Assembly: GCA_017431515.1 (NCBI GenBank)
Contig: JAFRKV010000062.1
Coordinates: 1 to 64,000, forward strand
Direction: 5' to 3'
Source: Lachnospiraceae bacterium
GTDB lineage: Bacteria; Bacillota; Clostridia; Lachnospirales; Lachnospiraceae
DNA length: 64,000 nucleotides
The translations under genes and the position numbers were made by a program. This document shows positions 41,124 through 50,753 of this stretch, piece after piece. The notes under the pieces were generated by a model. The model did not search any database. It was given only the letters and a program-made list of their open reading frames with translations, and was not told the origin of the DNA. The number at the start of each line of letters is the position of its first letter. The stretch's first letter is position 1.

Positions 41124-43322
41124 TTGTACGGAGTTACCGAGTATTTTGAGGAAAAAAAGAAAAGCGCACCTTACGAAAGCGCGGAGGAACACCGGAGAGA
41201 GCTCTTTGCCCTTTTGGATATGATCCTGGAATACTTCCTCCGGGACAAGGGCGCCCGCTGCAAAGAAGACACCTGGCACAGCAGGGCTTCCCAGGTCAGC
41301 GAGGAGGAACTGCAGGATTACTTTGACCTGCCGCCGGAGATGCGGCCGGAAGACCGGCAGTGCGCCGACGCGATGCAGGATGTAAAAGCAGCTTGGGATC
41401 ATATTTTAAACCGTGAGGCGCTGACCAAAGAGATGCCCCTTCCTTTCCGGGAGATGAGAGAAAAGCTCTCCCTTTCCTTTGCCGAGTCCCTTGCGGTTCT
41501 GGTGGGCGCTTCGGTACGGCAGGATCTGAAATACCTGCGGATCTACCGCTTTATCCAGGATGACTATACGCTGCAGTTTCCCACGGAAGGGACCATGACG
41601 GCGCTGACGGCCTTTCTGGGGATCGATGAAAAAGAGACGGAAGGGCTGTTCGCCCCGGACGATGTCTTACGCACTTATCTATTTGACCGGAGAGCCGATG
41701 CGACCTTAAAACGTTATCCGACGCTGCTGGAGCCGCTGCTGTTGTCCGACGCGGCATACGCCTACCTCTGCGGCGAAGAGGGACCGGCGGATCTGCCGAT
41801 ACGATCCGTGACGGAGCCGAAAGAAATGGAGGGCTTCTTCGACGCAGCAGTGGACAGACTGGAGAAGGATGTACCCCTGCCGGAGCAGGCACGGTTCCGT
41901 TATCTGGAAAGCAAGGACCCTGAGGATGTGGCGGCTGCGTTGACCATGCTCGCCGCGCGCCGGGGTGTCTCCTTTTACGAACTGAAGACAGGGGATCTGC
42001 CCGGGAAGGGCAATCTTTTGAACGCCGTGGTGTTTTACCTGCGAATGCATGAAGGCGTGATTTTGATCCGGCAGGAAAAGCCGGAGGAAGGGGAAGCTGC
42101 GGAGGAACTTTTGCCGGAGACCACCTGCGATCTGGCGATGCTGCTTCCGATCCTTTTAAAACGCCTGCCGGGGCGCCTGCTCTACCTTTGCGGAGAGAAA
42201 AAACTCCCGACCCTGTCGGTGCCCTCCTCCTGCGCGCCCGCAGTGCTGTCCCTCCCTCTGCCGGAGGTGCAGGAGCGGATCAAGATCTGGCAGTATTTTC
42301 TGGCGGCGGAGCGGATCGTGACAGCAGAAAACATCGATATTCTGGACGTGGCAGACTGCCACGAACTGAGTTTTTCCGCCATTCGGCGGATCCTGCGTCA
42401 GGCAAGGGAGACCATGGATGCACTGGGGGAAGAGACCCTTTCCAGAGCGCTTCTGCAGGATCTTTTGTTCCGGCTCAACACTTCCCATTTCGAACATCTG
42501 GCCACCGCCGTGAATGCCCATTATACCTGGGAGGATATCTTCCTCGGTGCTGCGGAGAAAAAGCGTCTCCAGGCGGCCTGCGACCGCTTCCGCTTAAGAA
42601 ACCGCGTGGGCGCGGAGTGGGGGATCACGAGAAAGAACGCCTACGGCAACGCCGTGATCATCCTGATGTACGGCCCGCCCGGCACCGGCAAGACCATGGC
42701 GGCCCAGGCCATCGCAAACGAGATCATGACGCCGCTGTACCGCGTGGACGTCTCCCAGATTTTTTCCAAATACATCGGCGAGACCCAGAAGAACCTGTCC
42801 CGGATCTTTGATGAAGCGGAGAAACGCAGTGTGGTGCTGTTTTTTGACGAGGCGGACGCCCTCTTTACGAAGCGGACGGAGATCAAGGATTCCCATGACA
42901 AATATGCCAACTCCGACACCAGCTTCCTCCTCCAGAAGGTGGAGGAATACAGCGGCATCACCATCCTGGCCACCAACAGCTACCAGAGCTTTGATTCCGC
43001 CTTTATGCGGCGGCTGACCTATGTGGTGCATTTCGAACGGCCGGATACGGAGACCCGGGAAAAGATGTGGCGCACCATGCTGCCGGAGGAGGTGCCCATG
43101 AATCCCGACGTGGATTATCAGTTCCTCGCCGAGCGCTTCACCGAGCTGACCGGAAGCAACATCAAGTCCATTTTGCTGACGGCAGCCTATTTCGCAGGAG
43201 CGGAGAAGCGCGCCGTGTCCATGAAGGATATTATCTTAGCCACCCGCTATGAATTCGAAAAACTGGGGCGTCTCATCGATTCCGAAGAATTCGGAAAGTA
43301 CGCGATGTTTATCCAGGAATAG
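41124..43322 (+). CDS. AAA+ ATPase of the contractile-injection-system (Afp15-like) type
   Basis: A 732-residue ATPase. Residues 1-about 480 are a family-specific region, partly winged-helix-like. The AAA+ domain has Walker A GPPGTGKT (517-524), VSQIFSKYIGETQKNL, Walker B VVLFFDEADALF (D575, E576), the loop KDSHDKYANSDTSFLLQ, sensor-1 ATNS and RRLTYVVHF. The SKYIGET...DEADALF...DSHDKYAN set is what I know from ATPases of extracellular contractile injection loci. TTG start at 41124 is the best available; AAAGGA is about 11 bases upstream. General CDC48-like remodelling is the alternative. Confidence 0.85.
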   Translation: MYGVTEYFEEKKKSAPYESAEEHRRELFALLDMILEYFLRDKGARCKEDTWHSRASQVSEEELQDYFDLPPEMRPEDRQCADAMQDVKAAWDHILNREALTKEMPLPFREMREKLSLSFAESLAVLVGASVRQDLKYLRIYRFIQDDYTLQFPTEGTMTALTAFLGIDEKETEGLFAPDDVLRTYLFDRRADATLKRYPTLLEPLLLSDAAYAYLCGEEGPADLPIRSVTEPKEMEGFFDAAVDRLEKDVPLPEQARFRYLESKDPEDVAAALTMLAARRGVSFYELKTGDLPGKGNLLNAVVFYLRMHEGVILIRQEKPEEGEAAEELLPETTCDLAMLLPILLKRLPGRLLYLCGEKKLPTLSVPSSCAPAVLSLPLPEVQERIKIWQYFLAAERIVTAENIDILDVADCHELSFSAIRRILRQARETMDALGEETLSRALLQDLLFRLNTSHFEHLATAVNAHYTWEDIFLGAAEKKRLQAACDRFRLRNRVGAEWGITRKNAYGNAVIILMYGPPGTGKTMAAQAIANEIMTPLYRVDVSQIFSKYIGETQKNLSRIFDEAEKRSVVLFFDEADALFTKRTEIKDSHDKYANSDTSFLLQKVEEYSGITILATNSYQSFDSAFMRRLTYVVHFERPDTETREKMWRTMLPEEVPMNPDVDYQFLAERFTELTGSNIKSILLTAAYFAGAEKRAVSMKDIILATRYEFEKLGRLIDSEEFGKYAMFIQE

Positions 43323-43363
43323 AAAGGGCGCACAGACCCCGAGCACCGGAGATCCGAAAACAG

Positions 43364-43963
43364 ATGGCAAACGAATCTTTTGCGGCAACCTTACGAAACT
43401 TAAGAGTGCAGAGAAACCTTTCCCAGCAGCAGCTGGCGGACATGATGTATGTGGACCGCTCCACCATCGCCAACTGGGAGACCGGGCGCAGAGTCCCGGA
43501 TGTTTCGCTGATCCTGCGGCTGTCCGAATACCTCCGGGCGGATTTTGTGCAGCTTTTGCACGCCGCGCAGCGGGAGAGCGAGAAGCCGGAAGTGATCCTG
43601 GTGGATGATGAAAAGATCGTGCTGGCAGGCGGGATCCCGACTTTGCAGAGAGTCCTGCCGGAGGCCAATGTGACAGGCTTTGCCAGGCCCTCTGAGGCAT
43701 TGGAATACGCACGCCGCACCACGGTGGACCTGGCCATCCTGGATATCGAGATGGGAAAGATGAGCGGCCTGGATCTTTGCCGGCGGCTGCTGGAGATCAA
43801 CCAATACACCAACGTGGTTTTTCTGACCGCCTATATGGATTATTCCTTTGACGCATGGGACACCGGCGCCTGCGGATTCCTGATGAAGCCGCTTTCCGAA
43901 GAAGCCATCAGGAAACAGCTGACGTTGCTCAAAAATCCGATGAAGGGGCTGACTTTGACATGA
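43364..43963 (+). CDS. Response regulator with N-terminal XRE-type HTH and C-terminal receiver
   Basis: A 199-residue protein. Residues about 8-62 form a Cro/C1-type HTH (RNLSQQQLADMMYVDRSTIANWETGRR). Residues about 75-195 form a receiver domain with VDDEK acidic pocket, phospho-acceptor D127 (LAILDIEM), TAYMD and KPLS lysine. The order is reversed relative to most response regulators. Overlaps the LytS-like kinase gene by ATGA, so that kinase is the likely partner. Confidence 0.9.
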   Translation: MANESFAATLRNLRVQRNLSQQQLADMMYVDRSTIANWETGRRVPDVSLILRLSEYLRADFVQLLHAAQRESEKPEVILVDDEKIVLAGGIPTLQRVLPEANVTGFARPSEALEYARRTTVDLAILDIEMGKMSGLDLCRRLLEINQYTNVVFLTAYMDYSFDAWDTGACGFLMKPLSEEAIRKQLTLLKNPMKGLTLT

Positions 43964-45255
43964 CAAGCGGGATTGACCTGATCAACTGCGCCGGCGAGAT
44001 CGCCGGACTTACCATTGCGTTGATGTGCCTGCTCCTGGCGGTGTTCAGCCGCTATATGGAAACGAGGGAGCGGGGCTTTTTTATGGTGTTCTTTCTGATC
44101 CTGACCGCTTATGTCTTAAGCGATCTGATCTCCGAGATCTCCCTGGTCTTTCTGGGAGAAGAATACGTCCTCCTCTCGAAGATCACGTTGTTTTTGGCCT
44201 CTCTGTTTTCCTCCATGCTGCTGCCCATGATCTGCGCCTATCTTTTGCACTGCGCGGATGAGGTGCCAAAGCACAATCTGCTGCTGTACACCTCCTGCAT
44301 CCTCTGGGTGGTCTATGCGGCGCTTCTCGGCGTCACCCAGTTTACGGAGTGGATCTACTATTTCACGCCGGACAATGACTATCACCGGGGGCCCTATTAC
44401 CCGGCGCTTTTGATCCCGCCGGCGGCTATGATGCTCTTAAACCTCATCGGGGTGTTCCGGAGGAAGAAGAAGCTGACCCCCATGCGTTTCAAGGGGTTTC
44501 TGGCCTATATCCTGATCCCTCTTGGCTGCATGCTGATCCAGATGGTTTCTTACGGACTGTTTCTGATCGAGATGGGGACAGCGGTGGCGGCGTTGATCTT
44601 CTTCATTTTTATCGTGCGGGAGCAGACGGATCACTTCGTCCGGCAGCGATTGGAAAACACCAACCAGCGGCTCAACATTGCCATCCTCCAGATGCGGCCC
44701 CATTTTATCTACAACACCATGACCAGCATCTATTATCTGGTACAGCAGGATTCCGCCAGAGCGCAGCAGATGATCGAGGATTTCACCAATTACCTGCGCA
44801 AAAATTTCACGGCCATTGCCGCCAACGAACCGATCCTTTTTGCGGAGGAGCTGGAGCATACGAAAGCCTATCTGGCGGTGGAGCAGGTGCGATTTGAAGG
44901 AAAGCTTTATGTGAAATACGTAACCGAGGTGACAGACTTCCGCCTCCCGCCCCTGACCCTGCAGCCCCTTGTGGAAAACGCGGTAAAGCACGGGGTGGAT
45001 CCGGATCTGGATCCTGTCACCATCACGGTCCGGACCTCCGAGACGGAGGATCAGATCCGTCTCACCGTGGAGGACACGGGGCTGGGCTTCCACCGGGAGG
45101 AAAACGACAACCCCAAAGGTGCGCTGGACAATATCAGAGAACGGTTGGAGCTGATGTGCGGCGGATCCTTATCCATTATGCCAAGAGAGCGCGGCGGGAC
45201 CATCGTGATGATCTGCCTTCCGAAAGAGGGAAAGAAAAACAGCCATGCAAAATGA
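43960..45255 (+). CDS. LytS-like sensor histidine kinase
   Basis: A 431-residue kinase with six or seven membrane helices in the first 225 residues, resembling a 7TM sensor, then a His_kinase domain with phospho-acceptor H248 in MRPHFIYNTMTS. The ATPase part has PLVENAVKHGV (N box), EDTGLGF and a C-terminal RGGTIVMICLP. This class normally pairs with LytTR regulators; here the adjacent regulator is XRE-type. Confidence 0.9.
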   Translation: MTSGIDLINCAGEIAGLTIALMCLLLAVFSRYMETRERGFFMVFFLILTAYVLSDLISEISLVFLGEEYVLLSKITLFLASLFSSMLLPMICAYLLHCADEVPKHNLLLYTSCILWVVYAALLGVTQFTEWIYYFTPDNDYHRGPYYPALLIPPAAMMLLNLIGVFRRKKKLTPMRFKGFLAYILIPLGCMLIQMVSYGLFLIEMGTAVAALIFFIFIVREQTDHFVRQRLENTNQRLNIAILQMRPHFIYNTMTSIYYLVQQDSARAQQMIEDFTNYLRKNFTAIAANEPILFAEELEHTKAYLAVEQVRFEGKLYVKYVTEVTDFRLPPLTLQPLVENAVKHGVDPDLDPVTITVRTSETEDQIRLTVEDTGLGFHREENDNPKGALDNIRERLELMCGGSLSIMPRERGGTIVMICLPKEGKKNSHAK

Positions 45256-47305
45256 AAAAGCCAAAAGAGAGGAAAAGTTTATCGTCTTTATCATTTCTCT
45301 CGCCCTGATCGGATTGATGATCGAAAATCTGCTATTGGGATGGGAATTCTGGGTGCCCTTCATCAGCATCCCCGGAGTGGCATCCCTTTGGATCATGCAC
45401 CTTCTGGAGAGACCGAATTACCGGGTGCGGAAGGTGTATTATTTCATGTTTGCGGTCATGATGCTGTTTTATCACGGCGTGCATAAGACCAGCTTTGTAA
45501 ATCTGGCCATCACCATGGCGCTGGCCATGGTGGTGTTTTCCTTGCTGAATCATGTGATCATGCTCCATGTGTTTCTGGGGGAGTATTTTTTTCTGTTCCT
45601 GATTCACCTTCTGAATCTCCCCGGGGGAGATCCCATTTCCGCTGATAAGCTGACGGTATCCGTGGTGGTGCTCCATGTGATCGCCGTGCTTTTTGTGTAT
45701 TTCGTCTGTATCCGTTCCGTCAACAGCAGGATGGAGCTGGAACGGATGAATCAGGAAAAAGACGGACGGATCGAGTCTTACGAATCCGATATGGAGGATT
45801 TCCTTTCCAACATTTCTCACGAACTGCGGACGCCGGTGAATGTGGTCAACGGCATGTCGGATATCCTCCTGCGCAAAAGCACCAATGAGGAACTGGGGTC
45901 CATCAAAAAAGCGGGACTGAAGCTGGCGGATCAGATCGAGGACATCCAGGACTATATCGAGTGCAAACGGGAAAAGGTACTCATCGAGGAAGACGATTAC
46001 ATGAGCACGTCCCTGATCCATGACGTGGTCACCGTATTCCGCAATATGGACAACAAAAAAAATCTGGAGCTGGTGGTGGATCTGGATCCGAAAGCCCCCT
46101 CCAGGATGCGGGGCGATATCAAAAAACTCCATAAGATCTTTCGCCTGCTGACCCAGAACGCCGTGAAATTCACCCGGAAAGGCGGCGTTTATATCAAACT
46201 TTACGCGGAGCCCGTGGGAGTCGACGTGAACCTCTGCGTGGAGGTGACGGACACCGGCATCGGCATGGACTGGCAGACCATCCACGCGGTGAGCAACGGC
46301 CTGTATCAGGTGGACAAAAAAAGAAACCGCAGCACCGGCGGCATCGGCCTCGGCCTTTTCATCGTATACGGCTTTGTGCACGCCATGGGCGGATGCGTCA
46401 AGATCGAAAGCGAAAAGAGAAACGGCACCATGGTGCGGCTGGCCATTCCCCAGAAGGTGGTGGACGCTGAGCAATGCCTCAAGGCGAAGGACTCCTTTGA
46501 AGGCGATCTGCTCTTCCACGTCAGACCGGACAAATACAGCGTGCCGAAGGTCCGGGATTTTTACCGTTCCATGGCGGCGAATCTGGCATCGGGCATCCGT
46601 GTTCCCCTGTATCCGGCTGAGACCGTCAAAGAGGTGGAGCGGCTGTGTGACAAACTGAATGTGAAGTATATCTTTATGGGACAGGAGGAGTATGAGGAGA
46701 ACACGGTCTACTTTGACGAATTGAGCAAAGGGGAGATCGTGGTGGCGGTTTCCGCGGAGCCGGGCTTCCGTGCAAACAGCGGCAGCAGCGTCATGGTCAT
46801 GCCGAAACCCTTGTATGCTTACCCCGTGATCCAGATCTTAAACGAGGGTCGTCAGGCATCGGACATCGCACAGGAAGGGCATTCCCTGAAACCGGAATTC
46901 TCCGGCGTGAGCGCGCTGGTGGTGGACGATGAACCCATGAACCTTGTGGTGGCATCAGGTCTCTTCCGGGAATACGACATGGAGGTGGAGACGGCCGACG
47001 GCGGAAGAGAAGCGATCCAGGCTTATCGCGAAAATGCCTATGACGTGGTGTTTATGGATCACATGATGCCCGGGATGGACGGCGTCGAAGCCATGAAGGA
47101 AATCAAGAAGGCTGCGGCGGAGATGGGCAAAAAAGTGATCGTGATCGCCCTGACCGCAAACGCAGTGGCGGGCGCCAAGGAAATGTTTATGAAGGAAGGG
47201 TTTGACGGCTTCATTGCCAAACCCATTGATATGGCAGAGTTTGAACGCGTGATGCTGCGGGAGCTTTCCGTTCAGAAAAAGGTTGCGGGAGGTGACAGGT
47301 CATGA
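45245..47305 (+). CDS. Hybrid sensor histidine kinase (HisKA-HATPase-REC)
   Basis: A 686-residue protein overlapping the previous gene by 11 bases. About six membrane helices in residues 10-160, coiled linker, HisKA with H192 (SNISHELRTPVN), HATPase (DTGIGMDW; GGIGLGLFI). A degenerate receiver-like spacer (about 415-545) precedes a full receiver domain with D605 (VVFMDHMMPGMDG) and a KPID lysine. Phosphate probably passes to the HPt domain of the next protein. Confidence 0.92.
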   Translation: MQNEKAKREEKFIVFIISLALIGLMIENLLLGWEFWVPFISIPGVASLWIMHLLERPNYRVRKVYYFMFAVMMLFYHGVHKTSFVNLAITMALAMVVFSLLNHVIMLHVFLGEYFFLFLIHLLNLPGGDPISADKLTVSVVVLHVIAVLFVYFVCIRSVNSRMELERMNQEKDGRIESYESDMEDFLSNISHELRTPVNVVNGMSDILLRKSTNEELGSIKKAGLKLADQIEDIQDYIECKREKVLIEEDDYMSTSLIHDVVTVFRNMDNKKNLELVVDLDPKAPSRMRGDIKKLHKIFRLLTQNAVKFTRKGGVYIKLYAEPVGVDVNLCVEVTDTGIGMDWQTIHAVSNGLYQVDKKRNRSTGGIGLGLFIVYGFVHAMGGCVKIESEKRNGTMVRLAIPQKVVDAEQCLKAKDSFEGDLLFHVRPDKYSVPKVRDFYRSMAANLASGIRVPLYPAETVKEVERLCDKLNVKYIFMGQEEYEENTVYFDELSKGEIVVAVSAEPGFRANSGSSVMVMPKPLYAYPVIQILNEGRQASDIAQEGHSLKPEFSGVSALVVDDEPMNLVVASGLFREYDMEVETADGGREAIQAYRENAYDVVFMDHMMPGMDGVEAMKEIKKAAAEMGKKVIVIALTANAVAGAKEMFMKEGFDGFIAKPIDMAEFERVMLRELSVQKKVAGGDRS

Positions 47306-50300
47306 AGAAACTGTTTCAGGATATCAGAGCCGCGATCCGGGATCCGGAAAGACCTTTGACGGAAAGACTGTATCTCGCGTTGTCCATCGTATCGGAGATC
47401 CTGGTGCTGATCGCGTTTGTCGGGGATGTCCTCTGCCATGAGGATATCAAGGAACTGCTGGCGCTGATCGCCACCCTGATCGCGGTGCCTCTCATCACCA
47501 TCATCAGTCTGCGTCGGGACAAGCTGCGGATCGGGATCCGCGTGGTGGTGGTCTGCCTGGTGTTTTTGATCCTGCCGGCACTGTTTTTCTTCGGCGGCGG
47601 GGTTTACGGCGGCGGCGTGCTGTGGATCATCTTTACGTTTATGTACATCGGGCTTGTGATGGAGGGCGTGGAGCGGATCGTCTTTCTGGTGCTGCTGTTC
47701 TGTCTGGCGCTGGCCTGCTTCCTGGCGGAGTACTTCTTTCCCAGACTGGTCACAAGGCACACGGCGCCGGTCTTCTTTGTGGATTCCTTTATCTCACTGA
47801 TCATGGTGGGAATTGTCTGCTTTGTCATGTCGAGACTCCAGAACCGTTTCTTCGAGACGGAGAATCAACGGGCGAAGGAAGCGGCGGAGAAAGCGGAGGA
47901 GCTGAACCGTTCCCAGAACCGGTTCTTCTCCAGCATGAGCCATGAGATCCGCACGCCCATCAATTCCATTTTGGGTCTGAATGAACTGATCCTAAGAGAC
48001 GAGACCGTCTCTGATGAGGTGGCCAAAGATGCCACCGGGATCCAGGGCGCCGGCAAGATGCTCCTTGCACTCATCAATGACATCCTGGATTTTTCCAAGA
48101 TCGAGGCCGGCAGCATGGACATCGTGCCGGTGGATTATCAAGTGGGAGACATGCTCTCCGAGATCGTCAATATGATGTTCCTCCGGGCAACGGACAAGGG
48201 GCTGAAGTTTGAAGTCAGCATCGACCCGCAGGTGCCTTCCGTCCTCTATGGCGATGAAGTGAGGATCAAACAGGTGGTGATCAACCTGCTGAACAACGCC
48301 GTGAAATACACGGCCAGCGGCAAGGTGGAACTTCATATTGAAAGCGGCGCCGTGGACGAGAAAACTACGGAGCTCACCATCGCCGTCACTGATACCGGCA
48401 TGGGGATCCGGAAAGAAGCGCTGCCCCATCTGTTTGATGCCTTCAAGCGCGTGGACGAGGAGAAGAATCGCACCATCGAGGGCACGGGCCTCGGTCTCTC
48501 CATTGTCAAGCTCCTGGCGGAACTCATGGGCGGCACCGTGACGGTCAACAGTGTTTACGGCGAAGGATCCACCTTTACCTTTACGGTGAAACAAGGGATT
48601 TCGGATCCTACGGCCATCGGCGAACTGAATATCCACAGTCAGGCCGTGGTGCGGCGTAAAGCCTATGAGAGCAGCTTCCGGGCGCCGGAAGCAAGGATTC
48701 TGATCGTGGATGATAATGAGATGAACCTGGAGGTGGAAGCGAAACTTCTCGCGGCTACGGACATGACCATCGACCTGTCCCTGAGCGGGAAGGAGGCGTT
48801 GAAAGAGACTGTCACCAACCATTATGACGTGATCCTGATGGATCATCTGATGCCGGAAATGGACGGGATCGAATGCATGGAAAAGATCCGTAACCAGACC
48901 GGCGGTCTGAACCGCAGTACCCCCATCGTGGTGCTCACCGCCAATGCGGGAAGCGACAATCTGGATCTTTACACCCGCTCCGGCTTTGACGGGTATCTGG
49001 TGAAACCTGTGTCCGGCGAGGCATTGGAACAGATGCTCATGAAGTATATCTCCAAGGAGAAGGTGATCCAAAACAGAAGCATGACGAGGATGGATACTGA
49101 TATCAGCGCCACGGCGGGTTATGCCCAGAAAGCGCCGGTGATCATCACCTCCACCTCCATGTGCGATCTGCCTTATAATGTGGTGAAGGCCTTAAAGATC
49201 CCGCTGCTGCCGTTCCTGGTTCATACGGACGAAAGTATCTTTAAAGACGGGAAGCAGATGGGGGCGGACGAACTGATCCGCTTCCTCCTGGCGGGGAAAC
49301 GGGTGGAGTCCGCACCGCCGGATGAGAAAGCGTTTACGGAGTTCTTCGCGGAAAATCTGCGGAAGGCCCATCATCTGATCCATATTTCTCTCACCACCGG
49401 CATGAGTCAGGAGTATCAGATTGCTTCCGAGGCAGCGAAATCCTTTGACAATGTGACGGTGATCAATTCGGAATGCCTTTCCAGCTCCACGGGGATCCTG
49501 GTGCTGATCGCAGTCCGGCTGGCGGAACAGAATGTGCCGGTGGAGGACATCGTGACGGAGCTGGAAGCGGTGAAGCAGCGGCTCCGGTGCAGCTTTGTCA
49601 TTGACAAAACGGATTATATGGCAAGAAACGGCAGGATCAGCCGCAGAGTACACCGGCTCGCCAGAGCATTAAACCTCCATCCCAGTCTCCAGATGAAGGA
49701 GGACAAGGCTGTCATCGGCGGCATCTGGATCGGCAGCACGAGGCGCGCTTACCGGCGGTATATCAGGAAGGCGCTTCCGGTGGATATCATCCCGGATTCG
49801 GAGGTGGTGTTCATCACCTATGCGGATGTGCCTACGGAGACCCTCTTCTGGATCAAAGAGGAGATCAGCCGGATCGCTTACTTTGAAAATGTGGTCTTTG
49901 TGCAAGCGGCAGCCGCGGTTTCGGCGAACTGCGGTCCCGGCAGCTTCGGCATCCTGTACTTTGTCAAGAGCAACAAGTCCTACAACCTGACTGCGTTCTT
50001 TGACAATGGGGAAGATGCGGAGAATGCGGACGACGCAGGGGAACTGTATGACGAAGAGGAGGATGCGGGACTGACGGCCCCGCAGATCCCGGAAGCGGAG
50101 ACGGCCGGCACGGGTAAGACGTCAACGGAGGAGGAAAAACAGTGGTACCACGGGATCGACGGCATAGACGGTGATATGGCGATGAAGCACAGCGGGTCCG
50201 AGGAAGCCTTCCGGACGGTGCTGAAGATCTTCTATGATTCCATCGGGTCCAAGACCACGGAGATCGAAGGATATTATGCGGAGGGCGACTGGGAAAACTA

Positions 50301-50730
50301 TACCATCAAGGTCCACGCGTTAAAGAGTTCCGCGAAGCTGGTGGGCGCCATGGCGCTGGCGGAGGCGGCCCAGCTTCTGGAGAATGACGGGAAGGAAAAG
50401 GATACGAATTACATCAGGGCGCACCACGATCCCTTTATGACAGAGTACGGATGCTTTCAGGGGCGGCTGGCTCCGGTCTTTGGGGAGACAAAAGATCCGG
50501 GAGCGGAGAAAAAAGCAAAGCCAGTTGCCGACGCCTATCTGATACAGACCGTATATGAGGGTGTGCAGGAAGCGGCGGAGAAAATGGATGTGGACGCCAT
50601 CGAGGAGATCCTGGAGGAGATCAGAGACTACGCCCTGCCGGAAGAGGAACAGGAGACAGTGGATGCGATCCGCACCGCGGTGGAGATTTTTGACTATGAT
50701 GGCATTCTGAATGCCCTGAGAAAAGGATAA
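47302..50730 (+). CDS. Hybrid histidine kinase fused to DegV (fatty-acid-binding) and HPt domains
   Basis: A 1142-residue protein, ATGA-coupled to the previous kinase. Order: membrane helices (about 20-180), HisKA with H214 (SSMSHEIRTP), HATPase (to about 435), receiver with D514 (VILMDHLMPEMDG), then at about 609-890 a DegV/FakB-like domain (STSMCDLP; LTTGMSQEYQIASEAA; NSECLSSSTGILV; NGRISRR; GPGSFGI). An acidic linker leads to an HPt domain with H1005 (VHALKSSAKLVGA), and a helical tail. DegV proteins bind a fatty acid; their fusion into a phosphorelay kinase is unusual and suggests lipid sensing. Confidence 0.88.
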   Translation: MKKLFQDIRAAIRDPERPLTERLYLALSIVSEILVLIAFVGDVLCHEDIKELLALIATLIAVPLITIISLRRDKLRIGIRVVVVCLVFLILPALFFFGGGVYGGGVLWIIFTFMYIGLVMEGVERIVFLVLLFCLALACFLAEYFFPRLVTRHTAPVFFVDSFISLIMVGIVCFVMSRLQNRFFETENQRAKEAAEKAEELNRSQNRFFSSMSHEIRTPINSILGLNELILRDETVSDEVAKDATGIQGAGKMLLALINDILDFSKIEAGSMDIVPVDYQVGDMLSEIVNMMFLRATDKGLKFEVSIDPQVPSVLYGDEVRIKQVVINLLNNAVKYTASGKVELHIESGAVDEKTTELTIAVTDTGMGIRKEALPHLFDAFKRVDEEKNRTIEGTGLGLSIVKLLAELMGGTVTVNSVYGEGSTFTFTVKQGISDPTAIGELNIHSQAVVRRKAYESSFRAPEARILIVDDNEMNLEVEAKLLAATDMTIDLSLSGKEALKETVTNHYDVILMDHLMPEMDGIECMEKIRNQTGGLNRSTPIVVLTANAGSDNLDLYTRSGFDGYLVKPVSGEALEQMLMKYISKEKVIQNRSMTRMDTDISATAGYAQKAPVIITSTSMCDLPYNVVKALKIPLLPFLVHTDESIFKDGKQMGADELIRFLLAGKRVESAPPDEKAFTEFFAENLRKAHHLIHISLTTGMSQEYQIASEAAKSFDNVTVINSECLSSSTGILVLIAVRLAEQNVPVEDIVTELEAVKQRLRCSFVIDKTDYMARNGRISRRVHRLARALNLHPSLQMKEDKAVIGGIWIGSTRRAYRRYIRKALPVDIIPDSEVVFITYADVPTETLFWIKEEISRIAYFENVVFVQAAAAVSANCGPGSFGILYFVKSNKSYNLTAFFDNGEDAENADDAGELYDEEEDAGLTAPQIPEAETAGTGKTSTEEEKQWYHGIDGIDGDMAMKHSGSEEAFRTVLKIFYDSIGSKTTEIEGYYAEGDWENYTIKVHALKSSAKLVGAMALAEAAQLLENDGKEKDTNYIRAHHDPFMTEYGCFQGRLAPVFGETKDPGAEKKAKPVADAYLIQTVYEGVQEAAEKMDVDAIEEILEEIRDYALPEEEQETVDAIRTAVEIFDYDGILNALRKG

Positions 50731-50753
50731 CAGAGAGAAGAGAAGGATAAAAG

